NCBI GenBank assembly: GCA_026745465.1
Contig: JACYXH010000002.1
Location: 147,342 to 211,341 of the forward strand
DNA length: 64,000 nucleotides
Source of the DNA: Lota lota
Taxonomy: Eukaryota > Chordata > Actinopteri > Gadiformes > Lotidae
Reading direction: 5' to 3'
Position numbers and translations under genes: made by a program. This document shows positions 55,929-64,000 of this stretch, in pieces. How positions within the stretch are numbered: position 1 is the first letter of the stretch; every line of letters begins with the position of its first letter. Below the pieces are notes generated by a model. That model made no database searches. It saw only the letters and a program-made list of their open reading frames with translations, and was not told the DNA's origin.

Positions 55929-56600
55929 TTACTTGTCACCACACTTTGGTCACTTTGGCATCAAACTATTTTGACTTACCAGCACATGCTATGGTAAAGA
56001 CAAAAAATGAGCAGAGTATAATTAAACAGTGTAGGCACACACATAAACACACACACACACACACACACAGAGACACATGCAGTGTTATCAAGTTAATTAA
56101 TCAATTCCTGTCACACAGTAATATGCAGAGAAATTCACCAGCCCAGAGCCTCGACTTTAGTGATTCTATTTTGTGAAGCAAACAAACCATCTTTTATAAC
56201 AATTGTACTAACCGCATGCCACGTCAACTGTATAACTAAATCATTACAGTGAGCTGTATCACATGCTTCTTTTTTTCACTCCTGTTGTAGGAGTATAGTC
56301 TACATCTGTCATCAATTATGCACCTAGAATGTAGCCAACACATTGGGCAGGCTGTCAATGGACAAAGATTTATTTGGTAAAAATGATGATGGAAAGTGAT
56401 GAGGATCTGACAATAAAGTGATAACCTAAACCTGCCAGCAGTTATAACTCTGCTCTTTCACATCGATAAGGAATCAGACCCAATCAATTACTGCCATCCA
56501 GATTGAACTAATCATTGTTTTTCTACAACAGTATGGCCGTGCCTCTGCAACTTTCTCAGTATATATGTCCTCCTCTATATAAGCCTGATTAGCGGAGCCG
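55929..56600. other. No gene recognised; short CA tract
   Basis: A CA microsatellite lies at 56038-56069. The remainder is AT-rich unassigned sequence. Confidence 0.4.
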
Positions 56601-56605
56601 TAGTT

Positions 56606-56666
56606 GCTTACGGCCATGTTACCCTGAACATGCCCATTCACTTGATGCAGGAAGTGAGTGAGCAGG
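56606..56666 (+). pseudogene. 5S rRNA 5' fragment
   Basis: GCTTACGGCCATGTTACCCT followed by a diverged match to the next ~40 bases of vertebrate 5S rRNA (GGAAG…AGCAGG landmarks). It ends where a tRNA-Val-like sequence begins, sharing AGG at the joint. It could also be the head of a 5S-derived SINE, but no SINE body follows. Confidence 0.65.
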
Positions 56667-56721
56667 TTTCCATGTTCGCCTCATATGCAAAAGCTACAGG
56701 TTCAAAACATGGCAAAAACAT
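56665..56721 (+). pseudogene. tRNA-Val(CAC), D arm missing
   Basis: GGTTTCC leads directly to TTCGCCTCATATGC and a T arm with TTCAAAA. The D arm between acceptor and anticodon arm is deleted. Confidence 0.6.
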
Positions 56722-56888
56722 CATTAAGAGTAGACATTTGAACGTGTGAGATCGTACTTTAATGAACATTACGTTCCACTTGCTCCAAAAATGTAGACCA
56801 TTTAGTGTACTAATTTCCAATGACGATGGATGCTTCCTCAAGACATGTGGCTGTCCTATTAATGTTTTAAAGTGTATCAAAGTCAAGA

Positions 56889-56961
56889 TGTTTCTGCCCG
56901 GTTTTGAACCGGGAACTTTTCACGTGTTAGGCAAACGTGATAACTACTACACTATGGACAC
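56889..56961 (-). pseudogene. tRNA-Val(AAC), decayed
   Basis: Minus strand, 73 nt. Anticodon AAC and the T arm are fine, but three acceptor pairs are lost. Confidence 0.65.
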
Positions 56962-57098
56962 CAGTCGATTTGGAAACCTGCACCTCTTTCAAAATGTGGT
57001 CTCTTATGAATATCTGTAGGTCTACTCGCTGACTGCTTGATTTTCACTGGTGACAGGTAGCTTTCTTACTAATGTTTTAAAGTGTATCAAAGTCAATA

Positions 57099-57171
57099 TT
57101 TTTCCGCCCGGTTTCAAACCGGGGACCTTTCGCGTGTGAGGTGAACGTGATAACCACTATACTACGGAAAC
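57099..57171 (-). tRNA. tRNA-Val(CAC), near-intact
   Basis: Minus strand, 73 nt. The terminal acceptor pair and one anticodon-stem pair are lost; otherwise it is canonical with loop CTCACAC. Confidence 0.7.
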
Positions 57172-57280
57172 AACTTAATAGGGGTCCTGCACCTCATAAA
57201 AAATGTGGTCAATTATGAATTCATGAATGTGTTGTTTACTGATTGCAGAAATCATTTAGAAAACATGCTTGCCAAATGTA

Positions 57281-57353
57281 GTTTGTGTAGTGTTATGGTT
57301 ATCACGTTTGCCACTCATGCAAACTGTTGCCAATTCAAAACTGGGACAAAACA
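57281..57353 (+). pseudogene. tRNA-Val-like, decayed
   Basis: GTGTAGTGTTATGGTTATCACGTTTGCC is clearly Val-derived. The 3' half has little pairing left. It is the only plus-strand Val copy in this minus cluster. Confidence 0.5.
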
Positions 57354-57562
57354 TATGTAATGATGAGGTACGTTTTCAAAACCTGGCAGAAAAATAATTA
57401 ACAGTAGACATTTGAACGTTTGAGATCGTAATTTAATGAACATTGCCTACCCCTTGCTCCAAAAATTTAGACGTTTGGTGTTCAAACTTCCAATGATGAT
57501 GGATGTTTCCTCAATATATGTGGCTGTCCTATTCATGTTCTAAACCGTGTCAAAGTCAAGAT

Positions 57563-57622
57563 GTTTCATCCCGGGAACCTTTCGCATTGTAGGCGAACGC
57601 AATAACCACTACACTACAGAAG
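57563..57622 (-). pseudogene. tRNA-Val, T loop deleted
   Basis: The minus strand has D and anticodon arms, but the T arm collapses (CCCGGGAT joins directly to the acceptor). Confidence 0.6.
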
Positions 57623-57807
57623 CTATGCCTTTTAGGAACCTGCACCTCATTCAAAATGTGGTCTCTTATGAATATCTGTAGGTATATTAGCTGTCTGCGT
57701 AATTTAAAAACTCAGATTGATTGGTTTTCCATCTACCAATGGCTCTTGATGTTCCCTGGTTACAGGTAGCTTTCTTATTAATGTTTTAAAGTGTATTAAA
57801 GTCAATA

Positions 57808-57880
57808 CGTTTCCGCCCGGTTTCGAACCGGGGACCTTTCGCGTGTGAGGCGAACATGATAACCATTACACTACGGAAAC
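57808..57880 (-). tRNA. tRNA-Val(CAC)
   Basis: An intact 73-nt minus-strand gene: acceptor GTTTCCG/CGGAAAC, TTCGC-CTCACAC-GCGAA and CCCGG-TTCGAAA-CCGGG. The base after the acceptor is G where A is usual. Confidence 0.88.
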
Positions 57881-59149
57881 GACGTAAAGAGCTTCCTGTA
57901 CCTCATGAAAAATGTGGTCTATTATAAATTCATGAAGGTACTGAAATCAACATGTAGTGTCTACTGAAAGCAGAAATTGACTGGCAAATGGGTGGACACG
58001 GTAACAAACACCCACACGCACACCGCAATGAAGAACTGCTTGCTAAAACCACACACACACCCTAACCAACTGACAACTCCCACTGCCATGCATACACTGA
58101 TTGTTAGAGCAATAGAAAGGATTGAGGAAAGTAGCCGAGAGAGAGAGGGACATAGAGCAGGATATTAGATGAACATACAGGGGAAAGTGGGAAAGTTATT
58201 ATACGAACGTCCTCTGCCTCCGCATACCGGTAATAAAAGATTTGGGCAGATATCACCGCTACCGCTCGACCACAGAAGTCCAGGGGTCAACCAGCGCTGG
58301 GGACTCTTCGGAGTTCAGGGAAATTCCCACCTCATCAAACTGAGGAAGTGGGACCCGCCCTAAAGGACCCTGAGGGAGCGCGGTAGTGGATATACTGTCC
58401 AATAAACCTGATGAAGTCGTAGTTCATCCAACGGGTTCTGAGTAAAAGCCTATAACTATTGTCTATGTGTTTAGAGCTAGCTTGTTGGGCCCAAATGTCT
58501 GTCTGTGTGTTTTTTGTGTTCTGTGTATCTTGACACAAGTGTGCTAGACACTGGTTGAGTTGTAAGCACCAATGTTAGAAAACTGGGATGGTTAAATTAG
58601 ACATGGAGGTTAACTACTAAAATAACAACACGAACAATAAAATACTTCCTGAGGGACTACGAATATAAATTATATTAAAGGATATAAAATAATTTTGAGA
58701 TAATAATTGAGAGACAAATACCAAAGAAAGTAGTATAATAAATAATTATGAAAATTCAGTATTAAATTAACAAGGATCCAAATGTTAAATCATATGGTCT
58801 ACAATGAAAATACTGGGGGTTTGGAAAATAAAGAAAGAAAATGAAGGGAGGAAAAAGCCATGTAAGAGTGTGTGTGTATGTGTGTGTGTGTGTGTGTGTG
58901 TGAGCCTGAGGCTGTCTTCTTGTGTGTGTTAGGCCCATGAGATAAGGGAGGCCACTCCCACACTCAGAGTGGTAGACTACATGAGCTAGGACGGAAATCA
59001 GACTTCAGATGAAAAAATTGGGTTAATAAGCATATGGCTTTTACTATAATTGCTTTAGATTACAATTACATTTGTGTCTAACAATTATTAACTTGTTAAA
59101 TGTCAGTCAGATGATCATAGTATGGCTGAATTAGTCTTTTACATTTTTG
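57881..59149. other. No gene recognised; TG tract
   Basis: A TG microsatellite lies at 58869-58903. There is no support for the short open frames here. Confidence 0.4.
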
Positions 59150-60012
59150 TCTTCCTATGTTAACAGTTGCCATTCATGCATGATGCCTGCACGTCCCCAA
59201 TTGCATGTTCTCCCACAGCTCGAGACCACCACTACCATGGCTTGGAGACGTGACCACGACCATGAAATCGACCATCCATCCTTACTTACGAGACGTACCC
59301 ACACGACTGTGGGCGACCAGCAAATATGATGTCGGCTTAGTCAGAAATAGTCAGCCTGTTGTGGTAGCTCCTAAGTCCGAGTACCGCCCATGTCGATATT
59401 AGTACCCACTGAAACAGGACTCCATTACAGGCATTACACCCGTCTTCACCTCTTTGGTGGACGCAGGTGTCATAATCCCCTGTCGTAACTCTCTGATGAG
59501 AACCCCTATTTTTCCTGTTAGGAAAGTACGGCTTGACGGACAACCAGTTGAATGGCGTTTCGTCCAGGACTTACAGGCAGTTAACCAGGCGGTCCATGCA
59601 CGCGCACCTAATGTTCCGAACCCATACACAATCGTGTCCCAAATACCACCTGACACCAGATTGTTCACGGTGGTTGACCTTGCAAATGCTTTCTTTAGCA
59701 TCCCTGTACACCCTGACAGCCAATTATGGTTCGCTTTTGACTTTGGGGGAAAGCCCTACACATTGACTCGCTTGCCAAAAGGCTACTGCGAATCGCCTAC
59801 CATTTACAATGAAGCACTGAAGTTAAGCCTAGCATCACTTCAGTTTCAGCAGGGCTCTGCATTGTTAAAGTATGTTGATGATCCGTTGGTTTATTCCCCA
59901 ACTAAGGAGCGATGTCACAGTATTTCTCTGCGACTCTTACACCACCTGGCGTCTGAGGGGCACAAAGTCAGCCTCTCGAAGCTCCAGTGGGACTGCCAGG
60001 ACATTGTCTTAA
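59150..60012 (+). mobile_element. Retrovirus-like pol (RT) fragment (fossil)
   Basis: The frame from about 59380 shows retroviral RT landmarks: VIIPCRNSLMRTPIFPVRK, VVDLANAFFSIPVHP, TRLPKGYCESPTIYN and the catalytic YVDD motif (about 59870). This resembles endogenous-retrovirus-type pol in fish more than Ty3/Gypsy. No gag, env or LTR is seen. The fragment is broken, and its right end passes through a short AAT tract into a Pro/Leu unit. Confidence 0.8.
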
Positions 60013-60509
60013 TAATAATAATAATTTGTGAGCAGCTCTCTCCATCAACGTTTCATGGCATAAATGTCAGCACTCTGACCTTTGAATCCAGTGATCTGAT
60101 TTCAAATCCTATTGGAGCCTTGTAGATGGTGACTTCTTTAACCTTACCTATATTGGGTACATCATCTCTCTGCATGTCTTCATGGCATTTAATCAGTTAC
60201 AATTCGACAATGTTATGTTTCTCAAACGCTGCACTGTCTTCCTATTGATTGCATAGTACACTCAAAGATCTGCGGAGCACATTCAGTTTAGTTACCTGTT
60301 CAACTTTGATTACTGCATATGATCTAGCATTTCTTCTTCGTTGCATTATTAAGACCCAATTGGTAAACTGAAATGAAAAATGAACAAACATGGAGATTTG
60401 TGTACATATGTTGTTTTCAAGAGGGGTTTCTAAGCATGACATTGTCAGGACACTGTATAAACCTTTGAGAAAGGCCATTTACAATACTTTCTCAATGCAG
60501 AGGCTTGAC

Positions 60510-60591
60510 TGGCAGTGGTGGGATTTGAACACTCACATCCCAAGAGACTGGATTCTAAATACAGTACATTGGACCGCTCGGCCACACCACC
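60510..60591 (-). pseudogene. tRNA-Leu(TAG), decayed
   Basis: 82 nt, minus. Acceptor and D arm are good, but the anticodon stem and T stem have mismatches; the anticodon is still TAG. Confidence 0.65.
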
Positions 60592-60651
60592 ACAAGGAAC
60601 ACCACTTCTTAAATGTTATTTCCAAATTATAATTAAAGGCAAAGGATTGAC

Positions 60652-60731
60652 TAACATTGGAAGGATTTGAAAGAATGGCTCCTCGAACAGGAGCCTAAAT
60701 CAAGCACCTTGAACAACTCAGCCACACTGCA
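60652..60731 (-). pseudogene. tRNA-Leu(TAG)-like, decayed
   Basis: Counterpart of 46687 and 810, with the same lost T arm. Confidence 0.5.
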
Positions 60732-60910
60732 TCACAGGACATCTTTAATGATTTGTGTATTACAAAGTCAGACTTTAATGTGGTTCAAATGAAGAAAGAC
60801 TATTTGAACTTGGTGACAAATTTGGGTACATAAAATGTTGTTTAAGTGATTGCGCTATTGTGTATCATTAAACGAGCTTCAGCAATTACCCAATCAGTCT
60901 TAGAAATAGC

Positions 60911-60982
60911 GGCTCGTTGGTCTAGGAGTATGATTCTTGCTTTGGGTGCGAGAGGTCCCGGGTTCAAATCCCGGATGAGCCC
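60911..60982 (+). tRNA. tRNA-Pro(TGG)
   Basis: 72 nt with acceptor GGCTCGT/ATGAGCC (one G-U), loop TTTGGGT (TGG), a perfect T arm and discriminator C. The anticodon stem is CTTGC/GCGAG with a T-G pair. Confidence 0.85.
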
Positions 60983-62010
60983 CAAAAGGCAGTTTAGTTC
61001 TGAACTGAATGTTGTGTACTGACACCAAATGCCCAGTATTGAACCAGTGTTTCTTGTCTGATTGTAACAACTATATTTCAAGACCCTTTAAGGCTATTTT
61101 TACGATTTTGTCATTGGTCTTAGTTGCCACGAACCTACAAACCTACTTTCATTGTTAAATAAAACATATTGGGATAAATGTTCAGGTCAATAAAAAAGTT
61201 AAGGTCATTGCTGAAATGTAATATGGGCTACGTCTAGTTTCCACTTTGAACAACATTCTACAAAATAATCTTTGAGCAGTTCTCTAAATCAAGGTTCCAT
61301 GGTGTAACAGTCACCACTCTGACCTTTGAATCCAGTGATCTGATTTCAAATGATATTGTAGCCTTCTAGATGGTTACTTCTTCAACCTCACCTATATTGA
61401 GTACACACCATCTCTCTGCATGTCTTCATGGCATGTAAACAGATAATAACATTTGACAATGTTATGGTTTTCAAACGCTCCACTGTCTTCCAATTGATTG
61501 CATAGTACACTCATAAATCTGCAGAGCACATTCAGTTTAGTTAATTGTTCAACTTCGATTACTGCTTATGACCTAGCATATATTCTTTGAATTATTATGA
61601 CTCAATTGGTAAACTGGAATGAAAGATGAACAGACATGGAATTTGTGTACATCTTTGATGAAATTTGTTGTTTTCAAGAGGGGTTTCTAATAATCTAATA
61701 ATACATTGTCAGGCCTCTGTATGAACCTTAGAGAAAGGCCTTTCAAAATAATTTTTAAATGCAGATAATTTACTAGCAGTAGTGGGATTTGAACACACGC
61801 ATCCTGCACTTCCTTTTGTTAAGTGAAATGAATCAAGGGCAGGTAACAGAGCCTTAAACTCCACAGTCAGGGCCTGGCTAATCCGTGTGTGATGCACTTT
61901 GGGTCTGAACAACTTCTCGGTGGGAACTCTAGCACTTCTAAGGACTTTACCAAGTCAACCTCCATTTATTAGATTGGCCTTGTCTTTCAGTTCTGCTGTG
62001 TTTTAAAGCG

Positions 62011-62083
62011 ACTCCTACTGGTTAGTGTAGTGGAAAGTATTTCTGCCTGTAATACATGAGCCCAGGGTTGAATTCCCTGACAG
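62011..62083 (+). pseudogene. tRNA-Asp-like, decayed
   Basis: Inverted counterpart of 23055, with GGTTAGTGTAGTGGAAAGTAT and GTA in the anticodon place. Confidence 0.5.
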
Positions 62084-62102
62084 TATCCTTTCTAAACAAT
62101 TT

Positions 62103-62585
62103 TAAGTCAGATGTGTTTTAATAACAAGAATGTGCATTGCCTTTTTTAAACAATACAGGAGATGGGAAAATGGCTTAACAAATCACTATGGAGCGGGTCA
62201 AACAGAAATGACAGCGTGGCCATTTTAATCAATTACCCCTCTATTCTGGTGAAGGGCAGCACTGTGGTGAGAGACGGAAGGGCACTTTTAGCACACTTGA
62301 CTTTTATGGGAAGAGATTTTAAGCTCTTAAAGATGTATGGTTTTAAAGTAGAGAAGTTGTCGGTTTTATTGCAGGGACTATGCAGGGATTTTATACTCAA
62401 GGACTGTTTTAAAACGTTGCATCCAAGAGAGGAGGGCTTCACCTGGTTCAGTAGTGATGGTTCCAGAGCTTCTCGCATTGACTATATTTAAACCAGAGAC
62501 TGCCCGCCGACCGATGCTAGACTAACCCGTTTTCTTTTCTGATCACGCTCTCCTGCACCCTTTCACTCTCTTCAGGTGTGATTTA
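62103..62585 (+). mobile_element. LINE endonuclease-domain fragment
   Basis: Inverted counterpart of 22555-23009. The frame has SVAILINYPSILVKGSTVV, GRDFKLLKMYGF and SRIDYI, then (after a stop) SDHALLHPF, matching the end of an APE endonuclease. No RT follows. Confidence 0.7.
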
Positions 62586-62604
62586 AGGTAGTGGTCTGTG
62601 GAAA

Positions 62605-62663
62605 CTGAATTGCTCCCTGATAGAAGATAAGGAGTTAGGCAGACAGTACAGGGAGCAATTCAG
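62605..62663. repeat. Perfect 15-bp inverted repeat, third copy
   Basis: Same hairpin as 22462-22520, with identical arms, in the inverted block. Confidence 0.85.
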
Positions 62664-63002
62664 TCAAAGGCAGACCCTCCAATACTTGTACGAAACACGT
62701 GCACATTGGTGGGGAATGGTGAAGGGAAAGACATTCATTTTTTTAAAAGACAGGATAAAATAAACAAGAAAAATAGATGCATGGTGGGGCTGCAGAAAAT
62801 CCTACAACTGTATTTTAAATTAACGCAACAATAGTTTGATTTTATCCAAGACATTTGATTAGTAAAAGAACAAATGTTGATTTTATCTAAAATCACAACC
62901 ATGAATATTATTCAGGAGGAAAGAAAGACATAATGAAGAAGGGGTAAATTGCACCCGGTATTTCTTTAAGAACATTTATAAAATAGGGTATTTAAATAAA
63001 TG

Positions 63003-63074
63003 GGGAGATGGCAGGGATTAAACCTCGGGCCTCCTACATGGGAAGCATGCGCTCTACCGATGAGCTTCATCCCC
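63003..63074 (-). pseudogene. tRNA-Ala body with CCC in the anticodon place
   Basis: Minus strand, 72 nt. Acceptor GGGGATG/CATCTCC with G3-U70 is intact, the D arm is good and the loop is TTCCCAT (CCC). Two outer T-stem pairs and one anticodon-stem pair are lost. It is better preserved than its counterpart at 22047. Confidence 0.65.
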
Positions 63075-63221
63075 TGTGTTACTTAAATTGTACATCTGTG
63101 CAACTGATACCTGAAGCTTTACTTAATGATTCAAGGGAGCAATAGGTTAAAGACTGGCCATAGGGTATCATTAATTTTACAGAGAATTGGCCTGCCTGCT
63201 GATATTAGCACTGGGCAACCG

Positions 63222-63302
63222 TTGTCGGCAGGATTCAAACCTGTTTAGTGACACACAAATGGTTTTCTAGTCCATGGCCTTCAGCACTTGGACATGACTA
63301 CA
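63222..63302 (-). pseudogene. tRNA-Ser(AGA), decayed
   Basis: Counterpart of 21822-21903 in the inverted block. The anticodon AGA is readable. Confidence 0.5.
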
Positions 63303-63406
63303 CCAGTATTCAGATCGGTCAGTTCTTTGAAGAGCAACAGAATCCAATATTTCAAATTGGGAGAACCTTTTGTTATCAACGTTGGCAGCTTTTAACGTCA
63401 TCTAGC

Positions 63407-63505
63407 AGATGCCAGCGGTTTGAACCCATGGCCTCTTATACGCAAATATTTACATATATCATACATGCAAAGCAGGTGGTCCACCACTGAGCTACATCCC
63501 ATTAC
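63407..63505 (-). pseudogene. tRNA-Ala(TGC) chimera
   Basis: The minus strand begins as the tRNA-Ala(TGC) of 21302 (D and anticodon arms, 63505-63450). It then continues as the diverged 3' half of the 21664 remnant, with about 30 extra bases between. It is a fusion of two array members that stand 0.35 kb apart in the 21 kb block. Confidence 0.65.
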
Positions 63506-63604
63506 TTGCAAATATTGTACATTTCTGCAACAAGGACCAAAAGCTTTGCTTAATGACGCACAGAGAAAAAGGTTATCGACTGGCATTAAAAGCTATTATC
63601 ATAG

Positions 63605-63674
63605 TTTGGCCACCGTTAAATGCAAGATGTAAACCTGTGCATTGAGACCTCAATGGATCTCTAGGACATCCCCC
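63605..63674 (-). pseudogene. tRNA-Ser(AGA)-like, 5' end missing
   Basis: Counterpart of 21107-21188, cut after GGGGATGTCC; the telomere-like motif stands where the D arm and acceptor should be. Confidence 0.55.
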
Positions 63675-63689
63675 TAACCCTAACCCTAG
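63671..63689. repeat. Short telomere-like (CCCTAA)n tract
   Basis: CCCCTAACCCTAACCCTAG, just under three CCCTAA units, lies exactly at the end of the tRNA-array block. Confidence 0.7.
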
Positions 63690-63711
63690 CTCATCGGAGG
63701 ACAGTCAGTCC

Positions 63712-64000
63712 ATGACCCCGTCACGCCTGGAACCCCTCCTACACCCACATACCAACCGCAAAGCCTCCATGTGGGCCCTCCCCATTAGGAAACCAATTAT
63801 TATCATGGGGGATAGCAATATTGCACGCATCCCTAAGTTCCAACATAAGGACATCCAAGCGGACAGTTTCCCAGGAGCCACACTCAGACAGCTAGCCACC
63901 ATTCTGTTAAAAATCACATCCCCTAGACCAGACATCAAGCTAATTCTCTTTTCCATCGGCATAAACAACTGCCTCAGAGAACAAACAAGCATCACTATCA
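63712..64000 (+). CDS. SGNH-hydrolase-like reading frame, partial
   Basis: The frame is open to the window edge (and upstream to at least 63661). It contains IIIMGDSNIARIPKF, then DSFPGATLRQL and LILFSIGINN, the GDS, G and GxN blocks of an SGNH/GDSL-type fold. Such domains are common in repetitive fish sequences linked to retroelements and also occur in CR1-type LINE ORF1. It may thus be an element gene and not a host gene. The catalytic Asp/His block would lie beyond the window. Confidence 0.6.
   Translation, partial: MTPSRLEPLLHPHTNRKASMWALPIRKPIIIMGDSNIARIPKFQHKDIQADSFPGATLRQLATILLKITSPRPDIKLILFSIGINNCLREQTSITI

Larger units (their letters stand above)
60013..62009 (+). repeat. Pro/Leu tRNA array unit, plus orientation
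   Basis: Same order and spacers as 1-1986. It is the inverted counterpart of the 23.2-27.5 kb array. A 3' half of a Leu-like tRNA (about 61784-61815) and the 23.2-23.35 kb spacer follow. Confidence 0.85.

Overview
This window looks like nuclear DNA from a teleost fish. The evidence is fish-type TRIM (B-box/PRY-SPRY) sequence, L2 and Tx1-like LINEs, Ty3/Gypsy (including Gmr1-like), BEL/Pao and retrovirus-like fossils, and a very dense field of vertebrate-type tRNA genes. The species cannot be told. I see no ordinary intact host protein gene. The window is best read as part of a large, decaying and repeatedly rearranged tRNA super-array into which many retroelements have landed.

Layout: 1-2.0 kb Pro/Leu tRNA unit (plus orientation). 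2.0-6.7 kb LTR remnants, AT-rich unassigned DNA and a TRIM pseudogene. 6.7-8.2 kb Leu/Gly/Asp/Thr tRNA remnants. 8.2-10.2 kb Ser tRNA remnants with a solo LTR. 10.2-11.5 kb BEL/Pao gag fossil. 11.5-14.3 kb Val tRNA cluster with a LINE tail and a minisatellite-bearing solo LTR. 14.3-17.5 kb Asp tRNA plus Tx1-like LINE. 18.4-19.9 kb microsatellite and a dispersed repeat. 20.0-22.1 kb Ala/Ser tRNA cluster. 22.4-23.1 kb hairpin and LINE endonuclease fragment. 23.1-27.5 kb tandem ~1.25-kb Pro/Leu units (minus orientation). 27.5-34.2 kb Gmr1-like element with a foreign insertion. 35.6-38.6 kb Ty3/Gypsy fossil with two LTRs. 38.6-40.4 kb Ser/Thr/Lys tRNAs. 42.5-44.2 kb second Ty3/Gypsy remnant. 44.6-47.1 kb mosaic re-use of the 19, 22 and 23 kb blocks. 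47.8-52.35 kb L2 joined to a Tx1-like LINE that ends inside a tRNA-Val gene. 52.3-54.5 kb Val/Gly/Asp tRNAs. 54.6-55.9 kb third LINE copy. 56.6-57.9 kb 5S-like fragment and Val tRNAs. 59.1-60.0 kb retroviral pol fragment. 60.0-63.7 kb inverted counterpart of the 20-27 kb block. 63.7-64.0 kb edge of an SGNH-like reading frame.

Isotypes seen are Pro (TGG, CGG, AGG), Leu (TAG, CAG), Ser (CGA, TGA, AGA), Val (AAC, CAC, TAC), Ala (CGC, TGC), Gly (GCC), Asp (GTC), Thr and Lys (CTT). Only a minority fold cleanly by eye; most are decayed. Many block junctions fall inside tRNA genes, so the tRNA copies appear to be both the content of the array and its recombination seams. Duplicated blocks act as natural empty-site controls: they date and delimit two solo LTRs and locate a LINE insertion in tRNA-Val. 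All folding and alignment was done by eye; no search was run.
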